NCBI GenBank assembly: GCA_020744425.1
Contig: JAGMUV010000017.1
Coordinates: 558,001 to 622,000 of the forward strand
Reading direction: 5' to 3'
From: Dactylonectria macrodidyma
Taxonomy: Eukaryota; Ascomycota; Sordariomycetes; Hypocreales; Nectriaceae
Length of the DNA: 64,000 nt
Part shown: positions 24,155-34,137 of the stretch, one piece after another
Layout: each line of letters opens with the position of its first letter
How positions within the stretch are numbered: the first letter of the stretch is position 1
The notes under the pieces: generated by a model
Told to the model about the DNA's origin: nothing
The model's input: the letters and a program-made list of their open reading frames with translations, nothing else
Databases searched by the model: none
Translations under genes and position numbers: made by a program

Positions 24155-24162
24155 CTGGGCAT
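24155..24162. repeat. Target-site duplication, left copy
   Basis: CTGGGCAT lies directly beside the left terminus of the MITE and is identical to the right copy. Confidence 0.85.
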
Positions 24163-24574
24163 CAGGCTTTCTATCCATACTCGTATGGAATAAGTGATGG
24201 AGTATGGAATGTTCCATACTCCATATTCCATATTCCATACGGGCCGTCCGTATTCCATACGTATGGAATAATGGATTATTCCGGAAAATATTATCCCTGC
24301 TATTGCAGTCTGTTTCAGAGTGATCCCAAACCCAGCGTTTATGCTGTTTCATACTTCAATCTCAGCTCTGTCTGCAGCCGACAGCAAGTAAACCACTGTA
24401 TAATTACTGAATTGCAGAGCTCCTAAACCTGATTCTTTACGATAGTGGCAGTGTGAGAGATGACGTCATTTTTTGTATTCCATACGTATGGAATAAGCTT
24501 CCATACGAGGTGCATTCCATATTCCATATTCCATACGGGCCTGTATGGAGTATGGAATATGGATAGAAAGCCTG
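24163..24574. mobile_element. Non-autonomous hAT-like MITE with TSD
   Basis: A 412-bp element is bounded by perfect 17-bp inverted termini: CAGGCTTTCTATCCATA at 24163-24179, and its reverse complement at 24558-24574. It is flanked by a perfect 8-bp direct repeat CTGGGCAT (24155-24162 and 24575-24582), i.e. a target-site duplication. Both subterminal regions are packed with TTCCATA/TATGGAA motifs, and each holds the identical 20-bp palindrome TATTCCATACGTATGGAATA (24251-24270 and 24476-24495), so the ends can fold back. The central 200 bases have no open frame, so a transposase would have to come from elsewhere. An 8-bp duplication together with termini starting CAGG fits the hAT superfamily; that assignment is inference. 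Intact termini and duplication suggest a fairly recent insertion. Confidence 0.85.
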
Positions 24575-24582
24575 CTGGGCAT
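24575..24582. repeat. Target-site duplication, right copy
   Basis: CTGGGCAT lies directly beside the right terminus of the MITE. Confidence 0.85.
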
Positions 24583-24607
24583 GATTGGATGAGGCGGAAC
24601 CAGAAGG

Positions 24608-24672
24608 GGAAACAGAAGCGGGGGCGGAAGCGGAAGCGGAAGCGGAAGCGGAAACAGAAGTGGAGGCGGGAA
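24608..24672. repeat. Hexanucleotide microsatellite (CGGAAG)n
   Basis: Four perfect CGGAAG units at 24625-24648 sit inside a longer degenerate purine run. In one + frame it reads as alternating Ala-Glu; on the other strand it reads as Ala-Ser. The frame around it (24585-24932) has no supported start or family, so a coding role is not claimed. Confidence 0.8.
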
Positions 24673-25002
24673 TATTGCCCTTGAGATTCAGGCAGCTCTT
24701 CCTGCTTAGAAGGAAATTCACCGCTGGAGAACTTGAGGGGTTGAGTCCCTTAAGACTTCTACATTTTCCTTGCCTATACGCAATGAGGCCGATAAATAGG
24801 AGTCTGAGAGTCTTTACTCTCTCAAGAAGCGAAGACAAATTGGATAATTGCAGACACTATAGACCTCGCATAAAAAGTCCCGACTTTACAATAAGTGTCT
24901 GGAGATTGACACGTTCAGTTTGGCTCATGTGACATTACTATCGGAATAGTCAAAGGTAAATTGAGAAATCGGGTATCTCGATGCAAATAGCAGGTCCGTC
25001 AC
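24673..25002. other. Intergenic region downstream of the CorA-like gene
   Basis: Contains the 3' flank of the CorA-like gene (minus strand). No other feature seen. Confidence 0.5.
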
Positions 25003-26376
25003 CTAGCTGGACATGGCCCGTAGTTGCAGTCCACCCCCTCCTGCACTATTCCTAGATGCCCATGCCTTGGCTAGCCTACGCTGCCAATAGTACCACAGCA
25101 CACAAGTCAAGATTGTTACTGGTACGGCAAATGCGCAATATACCCATATCTTGCCTGATACAGCCCAGACACCGTTGTCGTTGGAAAAAAATGATGTGCT
25201 GAAAATGGCCGAGATGAATGTCGCTGGCAGGAAGGCCAGCGTGAGGAAGGCAATCGTCTTCATCGCAGCGCTGTCCGACTGCGTGGCTCGGCCGATTTGT
25301 TGCGATATCTCGGCGTCGTACTCGGCGACGACGTTGAAGGCGAGTTGTATCTCATTCTGCAAGCGTTCCTTGTTTGACGAAGACCTGCATCGCAAGCTTT
25401 CAAACATGTGCTCAAGAAATAGTAGTCGCTCATGGACGCTCCGATATGCCGCTTTTCTCGGTAGGATGGTAATCAGTTCGTCCATGAGAAGTGTGTGCTG
25501 CTGCAACACGTTTCCCACAGTTTTGACGGCTAGATCGAGCGTTTCTGAGACATGGATGATGTGCCTCGAAATATCATGAAGTGTGATATAGTTGGGCGTC
25601 GGCGGCATCGAGGCCATTCTGTTCTTTTCGGTATTTCGAACATAGTTGCGCATAGTCCATACGGCCGCATTTTGCATGCTGACAATGTCCTCGACGAGGT
25701 GAGTATAGGCCCAGAATGGGTCAAGAAGATGGTCCAGGCGTGGGTTTGCGAGAATCGGGGTGGGAATGTTCGCCTTCATGGCGGGTGGAGGATCGAAAAT
25801 AAGAATAATGGTCTGTTGGGTGGAAGCGAACCATCGGATGAAGGCATTCAGCTTGTACCATTTATATTTATCTTGTCTCTTTTCGTCCAGTAGCTTGACG
25901 AAGAAGCGGGCCCATGAGTCTATACCGCGTCAGTAATGAGACGCCTCGTTGTAACAGAACACCTACTGATTGCTGAGATACCACCGAGGTCGTCGCTGAT
26001 TGTCTCACAGCCAAAGTAGCCGTTGGACTTCCGGGAATAGGCAGTCCACCACAGCTCCGGCATGCGAAAGGATTTGGTGAAGGCGTCGCGACATGAGCGA
26101 CATTCGCGTACTTTATCAGCATTTGCCATACTTGACTTCTATTAGACAGATCGGTGAGAATGGGTCTGTCAACTCACATAATCACAACATCTGCGTCCGA
26201 GGGTTCTGGCAAGGCTGGACATTTCGCGGGCTGGGCGCCTTGGTGCCAGACCTTGTCACCTAGCAAGGTTAGCGGCGCCTGCTATTGGGACATCGACCAT
26301 ACGCACTTTTTCTCCAAGAGTAGGAGGCTCTTTCCAAGTAGCACAAGTCGGGTCTAGAAGCTGCGGGGGAAGACAT
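25003..26376 (-). CDS. CorA-like divalent metal transporter family protein
   Basis: Four exons (26307-26376, 26178-26259, 25967-26130, 25003-25919) close in phase to give 410 residues starting MSSPAASRPDL. Borders are GTGCGT/TAG, GTGAGT/AAG and GTAGGT/TAG. The long soluble N-terminal part ends in a helical stretch with HDISRHIIHVSETLD, then a long amphipathic helix region. Two C-terminal membrane helices follow: IAFLTLAFLPATFISAIFST and WVYCAFAVPVTILTCVLWYY. This two-helix C-terminus after a helical funnel is the CorA/ZntB layout of fungal 'CorA-like Mg2+ transporter' proteins. The Gly-Met-Asn signature that normally ends helix 1 of true Mg2+ channels is not present; the equivalent place reads FSTSFFSND. 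Ion selectivity is therefore open. A sensor or accessory role is possible, as this divergent group is expanded in filamentous fungi. Confidence 0.85.
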
Positions 26377-26934
26377 GTTGAGGTAGATTGTAGAGTGTTG
26401 AGGAACGAGCCGATGAAGGCTGAATCTCTTCAGCCGCACTGCCCCATGTCGCATTAGGCAGGCTGATGAATTGATTCGTTGGCGATTCGGCAAAACATTT
26501 ATGCGGCCTTGTGCAACCAACAGCGTGAGACACGTTGCAATGCATTTGGTTGTACAATCGACTTTAACGTGCTTCCGATTCAAAATAGTAAAACTATTGT
26601 CTTTGCGGCATTGTAGATGTCCTGGGTGAAGAGAGCAGTAAGTCACGTGATTGTCAAGTGGGGTCTCGCTCCAGCAAATAGGGAGGGGCTGAATAGTTGC
26701 ATGTGGATAAGGTGGCTCAGTGCCGCTCCCATGAGAAAGGTTTTGCTAGAGCATGGTGATGTTAAGATGGATAAAGTATTCAAGCTCATCTTAGAGGAAA
26801 CAGTTAAGAAACCGTTTTATCCAGTGTTTGTCATCCAGCTTCCACTCGAGGTGTCTAAAGCAGGGGGAATGGGCAATCCCGACTTTGCTCAGCTGTCACG
26901 CCTAAATATGGTATACTTGGTACTAACTTGATGA
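26377..26934. other. Promoter-side intergenic region
   Basis: Upstream of the CorA-like gene. A 104-codon + frame at 26617-26931 has no family resemblance and is not called. Confidence 0.5.
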
Positions 26935-27240
26935 GATAGACGATGAATCCAACAACTAGTCCCCATATCACCTGGTCCGATCAATTCTCGAAAATCCTGG
27001 TTTCAACCGTGTCTCTTACTCCCTCGAAATTTCAGTTCCCCGACCTTATTATTACGGTCAAGCGGGCAAGGGCATTGAAGACTGCATTGTTGATTGCCAA
27101 TACACCTTCCGCTACAACCGTGCCTAGATCCACGCAAACAGTCAAGATAGAACGGCCGCTCTGATTTAGTTAGTGTTGAAGCTCCCTGGTAAATGTGACG
27201 ACGGCGGCTTCGATACGACATAGCAAACCATGTCTAAGAT
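26935..27240 (-). pseudogene. Decayed coding remnant
   Basis: The minus-strand translation keeps one protein-like frame across the interval but is interrupted by at least three stops: ILTVCVDLGTVVAEGVLAIN, NAVFNALARLTVIIRSGN, stop, NFEGVRDTVETRIFEN, stop, SDQVIWGLVVGFIVY. The even hydrophobic/polar pattern and the final membrane-like helix suggest a once-coding exon of a membrane or secreted protein. No family could be named. Confidence 0.35.
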
Positions 27241-28029
27241 GAAGATGAACTTTCCGGCATATCGCCACTACCAGGGGTGAAACGCGAACCGGATCGCGGA
27301 GGCAAGAGGCTGAATCGATCTCAACATAGAAGCCGCACTGCAGTAAGGTGGCTGGGACGACGGATCTGACGCTCGCGATCCTAATATCAGCGTCTTCTTT
27401 TTATGCGGCCTTCTTCAGTAGTGGAAACATGAAGTTGGAGGAAGTCAGTGGACGGTGTTGCCGCGGCAGCATTATTGACAGACGGACATAGGTTAAATAT
27501 CCACTAATAAATCAAGGCAGAGGCATACTCAGATTGTGCAGCTTGTTTTCCCTCCTTGTTAGTTCGAAAGCCATTGGAACTTGTTGAGCTCTACGTCCAA
27601 GCGACTTGCTCTGAGCTTCTCGGCGGCTTTTCTGCACATTTGACTCGGACCGAGATATGAAGGATATCTTCGCACCGTGCTAGGTAAGAAGACTCTGCGT
27701 GGAAAATCCAATTCCAGTGCTAAGGAATGGGTTCGCGAGATTTGTTATGTCTACCGCACGAAAATGCTGACGAACGAACGAGATTTGGCTCATGACACGG
27801 CCGGCGCCATTTTGGATTTTCTTGATTAATAGTTCATTTATCTAACCATGCCTCACCATACCAAACATCCTTTTGTTTTTTTATTGTAGATTGCTCGTTA
27901 TATTTGTATTTTAGTGTGTCGCGCAAAAATCTGACCTTCTTTTTGTCCACAGTATCGTGCTTTGGGACACTCTTCTACTAAAGGATAGATGTGCCCAGCC
28001 CTAACAACCGAGCCTAGCTCTGTCAAGTA
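27241..28029. other. Intergenic region
   Basis: No supported feature. AT-rich from about 27.8 kb, as expected for terminator DNA of the receptor gene. Confidence 0.5.
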
Positions 28030-29319
28030 TCATATCTTCCCGCTTCCATCTGAGCGCATCTCCCAATCCCTCTTGCCCGTGATAAAGGGGGTTTTGTTCG
28101 TGTGTGTCTTGTCGCGGTCGCGGTTCGCTGAGACGTGCGTGTCAAGCCTTCCTTGGATGGGCCTTAATTGGACCTCGGATGATGCGTCGTCATTGAGCTC
28201 CTCAAAGGGCCGACTATTGTTGCTGGCTTTGTTGGATCGAATGACACCGTCCGAGTTATATGTATTCTTGGGGCTTCGGAACGTGCCGCCAAAGTAGGGG
28301 CGGAGATAGGGGACGCAGGACAAGGCGAGTGCCACCGATGGCTCGAGTCCAGAGAATATGGTTGCGATGAGTCCGCTATGCGTCATGTCGGCGAATTTCA
28401 GCCCGGGTAAAGTAGCCTGTCGATAGATCGTGATACCGCATGTCCTACATATACCCCGTCAGCAATTACACTCTTCCTGACTCGGTTGATGAGTGGGTAA
28501 AGGGGGAAGACTCACGCAAACCCGACGCTGAACATGCCAAACACAACCAACTTCTTTCGCAGAGGCATCTGCAGCTTATACAAGACCGGGAACGGAAGTC
28601 CCAGTAGGGTTACTTCGACGAGGATGTTGATGATTCCAAGCGCCATGTAGTACATCGGTTGGTTGCCGCATTTTCCTCCGGGCGTCGTCTGGTCCCAGTT
28701 CATCGAGATGGGGCGACAGACCAAAAGTCCGCCGAGGACTCCTCCAATGTTCCACAGGATGATGAAGATGCCAAGGGCGCGGCAAGCCAGCATCATGCGG
28801 CGGATCGGGAAGACGGTGACGTACATGAGGAGAATTGAGAGCTTGGTGAAGCATGTGGTGGCGTTCCAGAGCAGAGCGAAGACCATGATGCACTTGCTAA
28901 GTGTTAGGAGGACCAACGCTTTTTGGGGCAGCCATGATGATGAGAAAGATAGCACACCTTGAAGAATAGGGTGAGGGCATCGGGCCCAAACCGCATCGCG
29001 ACATCCTGCACGTGGAAGCTAAAGCCACCCCTTAGAACCATGATGAACATGTCTGCATGAAGCCCAGTGTTAAAGATCTATCCATGTGTCGTGGTCAGTA
29101 GATGCAGCTGGCAACCAGAAGAGACATTACTAGGCGTACCAAGGCTACAATGATAGCCATGTCGCTGTAGTCAAAGGGCTTGGAGTTCTTGAACTTGGCG
29201 AACAGGCGTAGTCCGACGACGAGGCAAGTGACAAAGATACACAGCCCCGAGACAACCATGGCTGCCACCTGCCTCGAGTTCTCGATTGGAATTGACGACT
29301 CAAAAGCCGTCGTCGACAT
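28030..29319 (-). CDS. Fungal rhodopsin-domain (SAT4/PTH11-like) seven-helix membrane protein
   Basis: Four exons (29140-29319, 28958-29077, 28516-28892, 28030-28444) join in phase to give 363 residues. Seven hydrophobic helices can be followed: AMVVSGLCIFVTCLVVGL, then DMAIIVALIFNTGL, CIMVFALLWNATTCF, ALGIFIILWNIGGVLGGLL, ALGIINILVEVTLLGLPF, KKLVVFGMFSVGFATCG and LIATIFSGLEPSVALALSC. They are followed by a hydrophilic tail of about 85 residues. The loop KLSILLMYVTVFPIRRM and the C-R-P-I element before the fifth helix are hallmarks of the fungal rhodopsin/SAT4 domain shared with PTH11-like receptors. No CFEM domain is present, unlike the remnant at 23.4 kb. A role in sensing is plausible but unproven for this family; many members have no known ligand. 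Confidence 0.9.
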
Positions 29320-30483
29320 GGTTGCGGGCTTATGCGCGTGGTGGAGCGCCGGTCAGTTGTTGGTGAGTTCTTCTGCGCTTTTCGAGCAGCGCCAACGCCA
29401 TCAATTGGAAGCGAATGGAGTAGATTAGAGAGGTTCAGGCATTACTTATGGAACACAGTAGTCCCTTGATTGGCGTATCATGTGTCTCTAGGAAGGATGC
29501 AGGTGCTTGTCAGGAACAACTTGGCAAGGAGAGTTGTATCCGAATAATACGCTTGTAAACGGCAGTGATACAACGGTATACGACGGTAGGAGCAGGCAAG
29601 ATCAGCGCCGATTCTCTCCGTTCTGAGGAATCACTTTTTTTACTTAATCCTTTTTCATTCCCAACAGCGCTTGTGGGGATTTTGGGAAATAAAATGTGGT
29701 CCGAGGTAGTGCCTGTCAGGAGATGTCGACACTTCCTGGCTGGGAAGAGTTCCGAAACCAGGTTACCGGGTTCATGGGCCGGGGCAACAGTAACGGAATT
29801 TGGACATATCCGGACTAAACCGTCCTACAGAAGCAAAGTGAGACGGAGCATAGAGGACTGATCAGTACCGTAGGGCTGTTGAACGGTGCATCCTTTCAGT
29901 TGTGGGTGGGTCTGGTTTTCATCTGCAAGGGCAGACCATGTAGAAACTTGCATATCATTTACTGTAGGCAGAATGTTAGCCGTTATCGTCAATATGATAA
30001 GTGATGAGTGGGAAAACCATTCCTTCGACCCGTAAACTGCAGCGCCTCTATTCGTATGCATACGTACTCCATATCAAAACGGGACATTGATCGTCGTACG
30101 CCCTGCCCTGCAGCATTAGAAGCTAGGGATGCGCTCCACCGCAACAGTGGCGACCAAACTGGGCTCCCTTGCTCTCGCCCAGGATACGGCAGCAGGTCTT
30201 TTACCAACAGTCCAACAGCTTCTCGATGGGGTAGCTCTGGGCCGCCATTACCGCAACCTCACTGCTTCCCACTGTCCAGATGGCCGGAACCTGTTACGCG
30301 GTCTCCCGAGGACCGGGTTTATTGTGGCTTGGGAGACTAAACTGGGTAGGTATTTCGTGCTCCTCGCGGGGCAGGGCAACAGGATAGAAAAGAAGACAGT
30401 GGTGCCGTGAAGTGGCCAAGACATTAATTGGTGCAACTCATCTTGTCATATTCTGACAACTTTCATTCAAAAAATAAGCAAAC
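29320..30483. other. Divergent intergenic region
   Basis: Shared 5' region of the seven-helix protein (-) and the short-chain dehydrogenase (+), 1.16 kb. Only short, overlapping frames occur. Bidirectional control is possible but no site was identified. Confidence 0.55.
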
Positions 30484-31503
30484 ATGGGTTCTTTGGCAGT
30501 GCAAAAGGTGGCAATTATCACTGGGTCGTCGGTACGTTGTGCTCATTATTTCACACACCCTATGACCAGAAGCTAATCCATGCTATTTCCACTTGACAGA
30601 GCGGCATTGGGCTCGATCTCGCCAAACATCTCCATGGCCGTGGCTACAAGGTCGTCCTTACTGCTCGTCGAGAGGAACTCATTAAAGTTGAAGCAGCCTT
30701 ACTCGACCCCACAGGAGAGACGGCTATCTTCGTCAAGTGCGACGTCTCCTCGTACGCCTCTCAGAAGGACCTGTTTCAGGCGACCTGGGACAAATGGGGC
30801 CGGCTGGACGTGCTGGTGGCCAATGCCGGCTGCGTCGATCACGACTCCAAGCACAACCTGACCCGAAAAGATGCCGCCGTCACTGATTTGCCCCCAGAGC
30901 CCAACACCAAGGCTACTGATATCAACTACAAGGGTGCCATCTACGGCATCACTCTCGCCGGCCACTTCATGAGGCACAACGCCACCCCGGGAGGCAAGAT
31001 CGTCATCACGGGGAGCATGATTGGAGTGCATCCGTGCACGACATTCCCTGAGTATTGCGGTTCCAAGGCAGCCGTCCACCAGTATGCCCGAGCCGTCGCC
31101 CCGATGCTGATCCAGGAGAACGTGACGATCAATGTGGTCATGCCAGGAGCCGTTGAGACTCCGGCTATGCCTGACTTTGCGACAGCTTTCCTGCCGGAGC
31201 AGTATGTGTTTCACCGGTCATTTCCTTTGAAGCTTCATGCTAACCTGCCATCACAGCCTGGTCGTCAAGCCGGTCCTCATGGCGGCGTACGATCTGTACC
31301 TGGGTGACGAATCCGGGGAGAGGACCGGCGAGCTGGTCGAGGTGGCCCATGACAGGCACTTCTTCTATGAGGTACCCGAGTACAAGGGCGGCGGTGCTTC
31401 GTATCGAAACACATTGGCGTACGAGCCCTGGTTCGCCTACATCCACGGGCAAAAGAGCAACCTGGAAAATGCGCTCAAGGGGCCACCTGGACAGGCATCG
31501 TAG
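30484..31503 (+). CDS. Short-chain dehydrogenase/reductase (SDR)
   Basis: Three exons (30484-30531, 30600-31201, 31257-31503) with GTACGT/CAG and GTATGT/CAG borders close in phase to give 298 residues. The classical SDR features are visible. The dinucleotide-binding TGSSSGIG at residues 13-20 is split across intron 1, and CDVSSY binds the adenine side. NAG follows strand 4, the catalytic serine lies in VITGSMIG, and YCGSK supplies Tyr168 and Lys172. The following MPGAVETPAM is the usual cofactor-binding loop. The protein is cytosolic with no membrane segment. Size and layout resemble 15-hydroxyprostaglandin-dehydrogenase-like fungal SDRs acting on secondary alcohols or ketones, but the substrate cannot be predicted. 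The neighbour at 33.1 kb is another Rossmann protein, so a shared oxidation pathway is possible. Confidence 0.92.
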
Positions 31504-33059
31504 TATTGTGCTTTGCATCATAGACCCAGCTCCCTGGAAGCGGAGAGGCGTGGGGAAGAGGAAGGATTGAGGCTGCAAATTGAGTCAAGGATCGATGTTG
31601 CTATGGAGCCCAATGACTGCTTGACGCCATACCAAGCTCTTGTACTAGTAGAGAGAGAAGTAGGATGGTCTTGTTTTCCCCATCGTTGCCATGTTGAACC
31701 AATCATAGCCAGTGCATCCTACCATGTTGTTGTTCCTGAGCACGTTCTTATCTAACCACAGCTACGGTACCAAGTGTGATAGACTGAAACTCGTAGAATT
31801 TTCAATGCGAACGGTGACGCAGGCTGAACCGTGCAGTGTGGTTCGCTCAACGCCCAGGGCGGAAATAATGGCACGATAACTCAACAACGTTACTATTCCC
31901 AGCCAGGCGGGTCGGCGCTACCTCAGCCGCCCTGGGAGGCCCCTTGTCTCTTCAATGCCCCCTGAGATATTATGGATCACATGAGCTGATGTTTTCTTTT
32001 GATGTGGCATTGAGAGGCAGTTTTTCCCATGGGGATCGTACCATACCAAAAACTCGTTGCCCACTGCGTCTGTTGATCCACTGAGCCGTAAAACGCGCCT
32101 CCTTAACCCAGCCAAGCGTCACGAAGAGTCGGGGAGTGGGGTGACTGTCTTGGCTTCCCATGATTGCGGTCTGTCTGTTGATTGCATCTCCGGGGTTCGT
32201 TCACACGTAAGAACCCAATTGCAACATTCCCAAGGCTGGGACAAAGAACATAAAGTGTACTTGACCTAAGGGAACCCACTCTCTCCGAGTGACTCCTCTA
32301 GGATGGAGACGATGCCCGTACCCAGTCACTCTTGCGCCATCTCATCCATTGTCGCCATTCCGACTCGACAATCCGCAACGATTTCTTTGCTTTTGCCCCG
32401 CTAGTTCCACTTGGCCACCGGACGTTGGCAACCTGTCTTCGGAACTTAACCTTATGTGGATATTCTCCGCAGTGGTCAATGCAATCAAAGGGCTTAGCGA
32501 GGTGCCATGACATCCCACGCACCGGAGAATTGCTTGTCCTGGTTGGGGCGACCTAAGGCGCCTGAAGGCCGATTCTTGAAGCCGTTGAAGGAAAGGGTGT
32601 GCCCTGCCTGAAGAGTTAGTTTACTCAGCTAGTCTAATGCATGATGCCGTTGAAGAAAGGATGTGCCTTGTATAGAGCTAAGTTGCTCAGCTAATGCATG
32701 CTACGTGAGGGAGGCAGTGAGCGTCAACGTCCTCACTCTGCTCTCCCAAGGATTTGTATCCCTGACTGTATCCACATCTCCGTTGTCCCCTCTCTTCGAC
32801 AGGGCTTGCATGGAAGCCAGGATGGCAGAAGGCGAACTTGGCTCATTTCGACGTGACCTCCGAGGTGCACAATCAGTCAATCGTCGTTCACCCTTTGGCT
32901 GGTTTCCCACCATCGCGGGCTGATCATTGCCAATTCAACTAAGGGGGGTCTTTCGACGCCGCATCCTGCAGATATCTACTACGCAATACCCACTGGACAA
33001 CATCTCGAATTATGCATCACTCATCATATCTCGAAAATAATCAAACCTCGTCTCTCAAA
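31504..33059. other. Intergenic region
   Basis: 1.55 kb without a supported gene. Contains the imperfect 60-bp duplication listed separately. The last 150 bases are the presumable promoter and leader of the NmrA-like gene. Confidence 0.55.
32581..32700. repeat. Imperfect 56-63 bp tandem duplication
   Basis: Copy 1 (32581-32643) and copy 2 (32645-32700) both start GCCGTTGAAG, share GTGTGCC/GTGCC and CTCAGCTA blocks, and end TAATGCATG. They differ by several substitutions and small indels, so the duplication is old. Confidence 0.7.
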
Positions 33060-34137
33060 ATGACCAAGATCATCGCTGTGACAGGTGCCACCGGCTCCCA
33101 GGGAGGCGGCGTTGTGAATATTATGAAGGCCACGCCTGGATGGAGTGTCAGAGCCGTTACGAGAAACCCTGGTAGCGAGGCTGCCAAGAAGCTGGCGGCT
33201 GAAGGTATCGAGGTTGTTCAGGCCAGCTTCGATGATGAGGAGAGTCTCGTCGCCGCATTCAAGGTTCGTACCCGTCTATTCCTCAAGTGCTGCGAATTGA
33301 GGCCTAACATGCCGTCATTCAGGATGTCCATGCAGTCTACGCCGTGACAAACTGGTGGGAGCACCTCTTCACCGGCAAGTCGCAGGACGAGTCTGGTGAG
33401 CTTGAGGAGAAACAGGGCATGACGATTGCTCGTGCTGCCGCCCGTACACCCAGCGTCGAGCATTACATCTGGTCCACGACGCCTAGTGCAAAGCGAGACT
33501 TTAACGGCGAGCACGTAACGCCTCACATGGACTACAAGGCCAATGTCGACGCTCGCATCAAGTCCGAGTTGCCCGAGCTGGCGGCAAAGACAACTTATCT
33601 ATACTTTGGATACTATCCACAAAACATGTTTACCTTTCCTTTTATTAAGCCTATTGAGCATGTAAGTTTTTCCCTACACGAATCCTTGGATAAAAAAATC
33701 AGCTAATTGATGAACAGCCTCCCAACTCTGGAACCTTTATCCAAATCATGCCCAGTAGGCCTGATGCCATCGTGCTTAACTCTGGTGACATGACGGTCAA
33801 CCCTGGAATCTGGGTCCGACAAGTCCTCGCCAAGGGCGCCAGCACCTTTGGCAAGTACTCCAACGTGGCCTTGGAGAAGTGGACGTTCCAGCAGATGATG
33901 GACACGTGGTCCGAAGTAACGGGTAAGAAGGGCGTCTACATTCCGTGCACAATCGAGCAGTACGCCGCCATGTGGGGGCCTGCCGGATACGAGCTCGGCC
34001 TCCAGTTCAAGTATGGCGAGATGTGTGATCCTTGGGAGGAGAGAGAGGGCCACTTGGGTGTCCAGGAGCTTGACCTTGACGTTAACGAGGTGGTTGGTTT
34101 CCGAGGCGTTATGGAGAAGATGAAGAACTGGCCATAG
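33060..34137 (+). CDS. NmrA-like NAD(P)-binding protein
   Basis: Three exons (33060-33263, 33323-33661, 33718-34137) with GTTCGT/CAG and GTAAGT/CAG borders give 320 residues. The start at 33060 (MTKIIAV) is preferred over the in-frame ATG at 33012 because it begins directly at the Rossmann strand, sits in a strong AAAATGACC context and matches family length. GATGSQGG at residues 9-16 is the atypical SDR glycine motif, followed by VRAVTRNP and the substitution-tolerant VTNWWEH segment typical of NmrA/HSCARG-like proteins. The usual SDR YxxxK catalytic pair is not evident, as expected for NmrA-like redox sensors, although some relatives are reductases in metabolite pathways. Cytosolic or nuclear. 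Confidence 0.92.

Noticed and set aside
24163..24574. CRISPR-like array from the repeated TTCCATA motifs
   Set aside because: This is a eukaryotic genome; the repeats are inverted, unevenly spaced and bounded by transposon termini and a target-site duplication.
24585..24932. Open + frame with an Ala-Glu repeat after the MITE
   Set aside because: The repeat is a simple CGGAAG microsatellite. No start context, splice partner or family is visible, and the frame begins inside the target-site region of the transposon.
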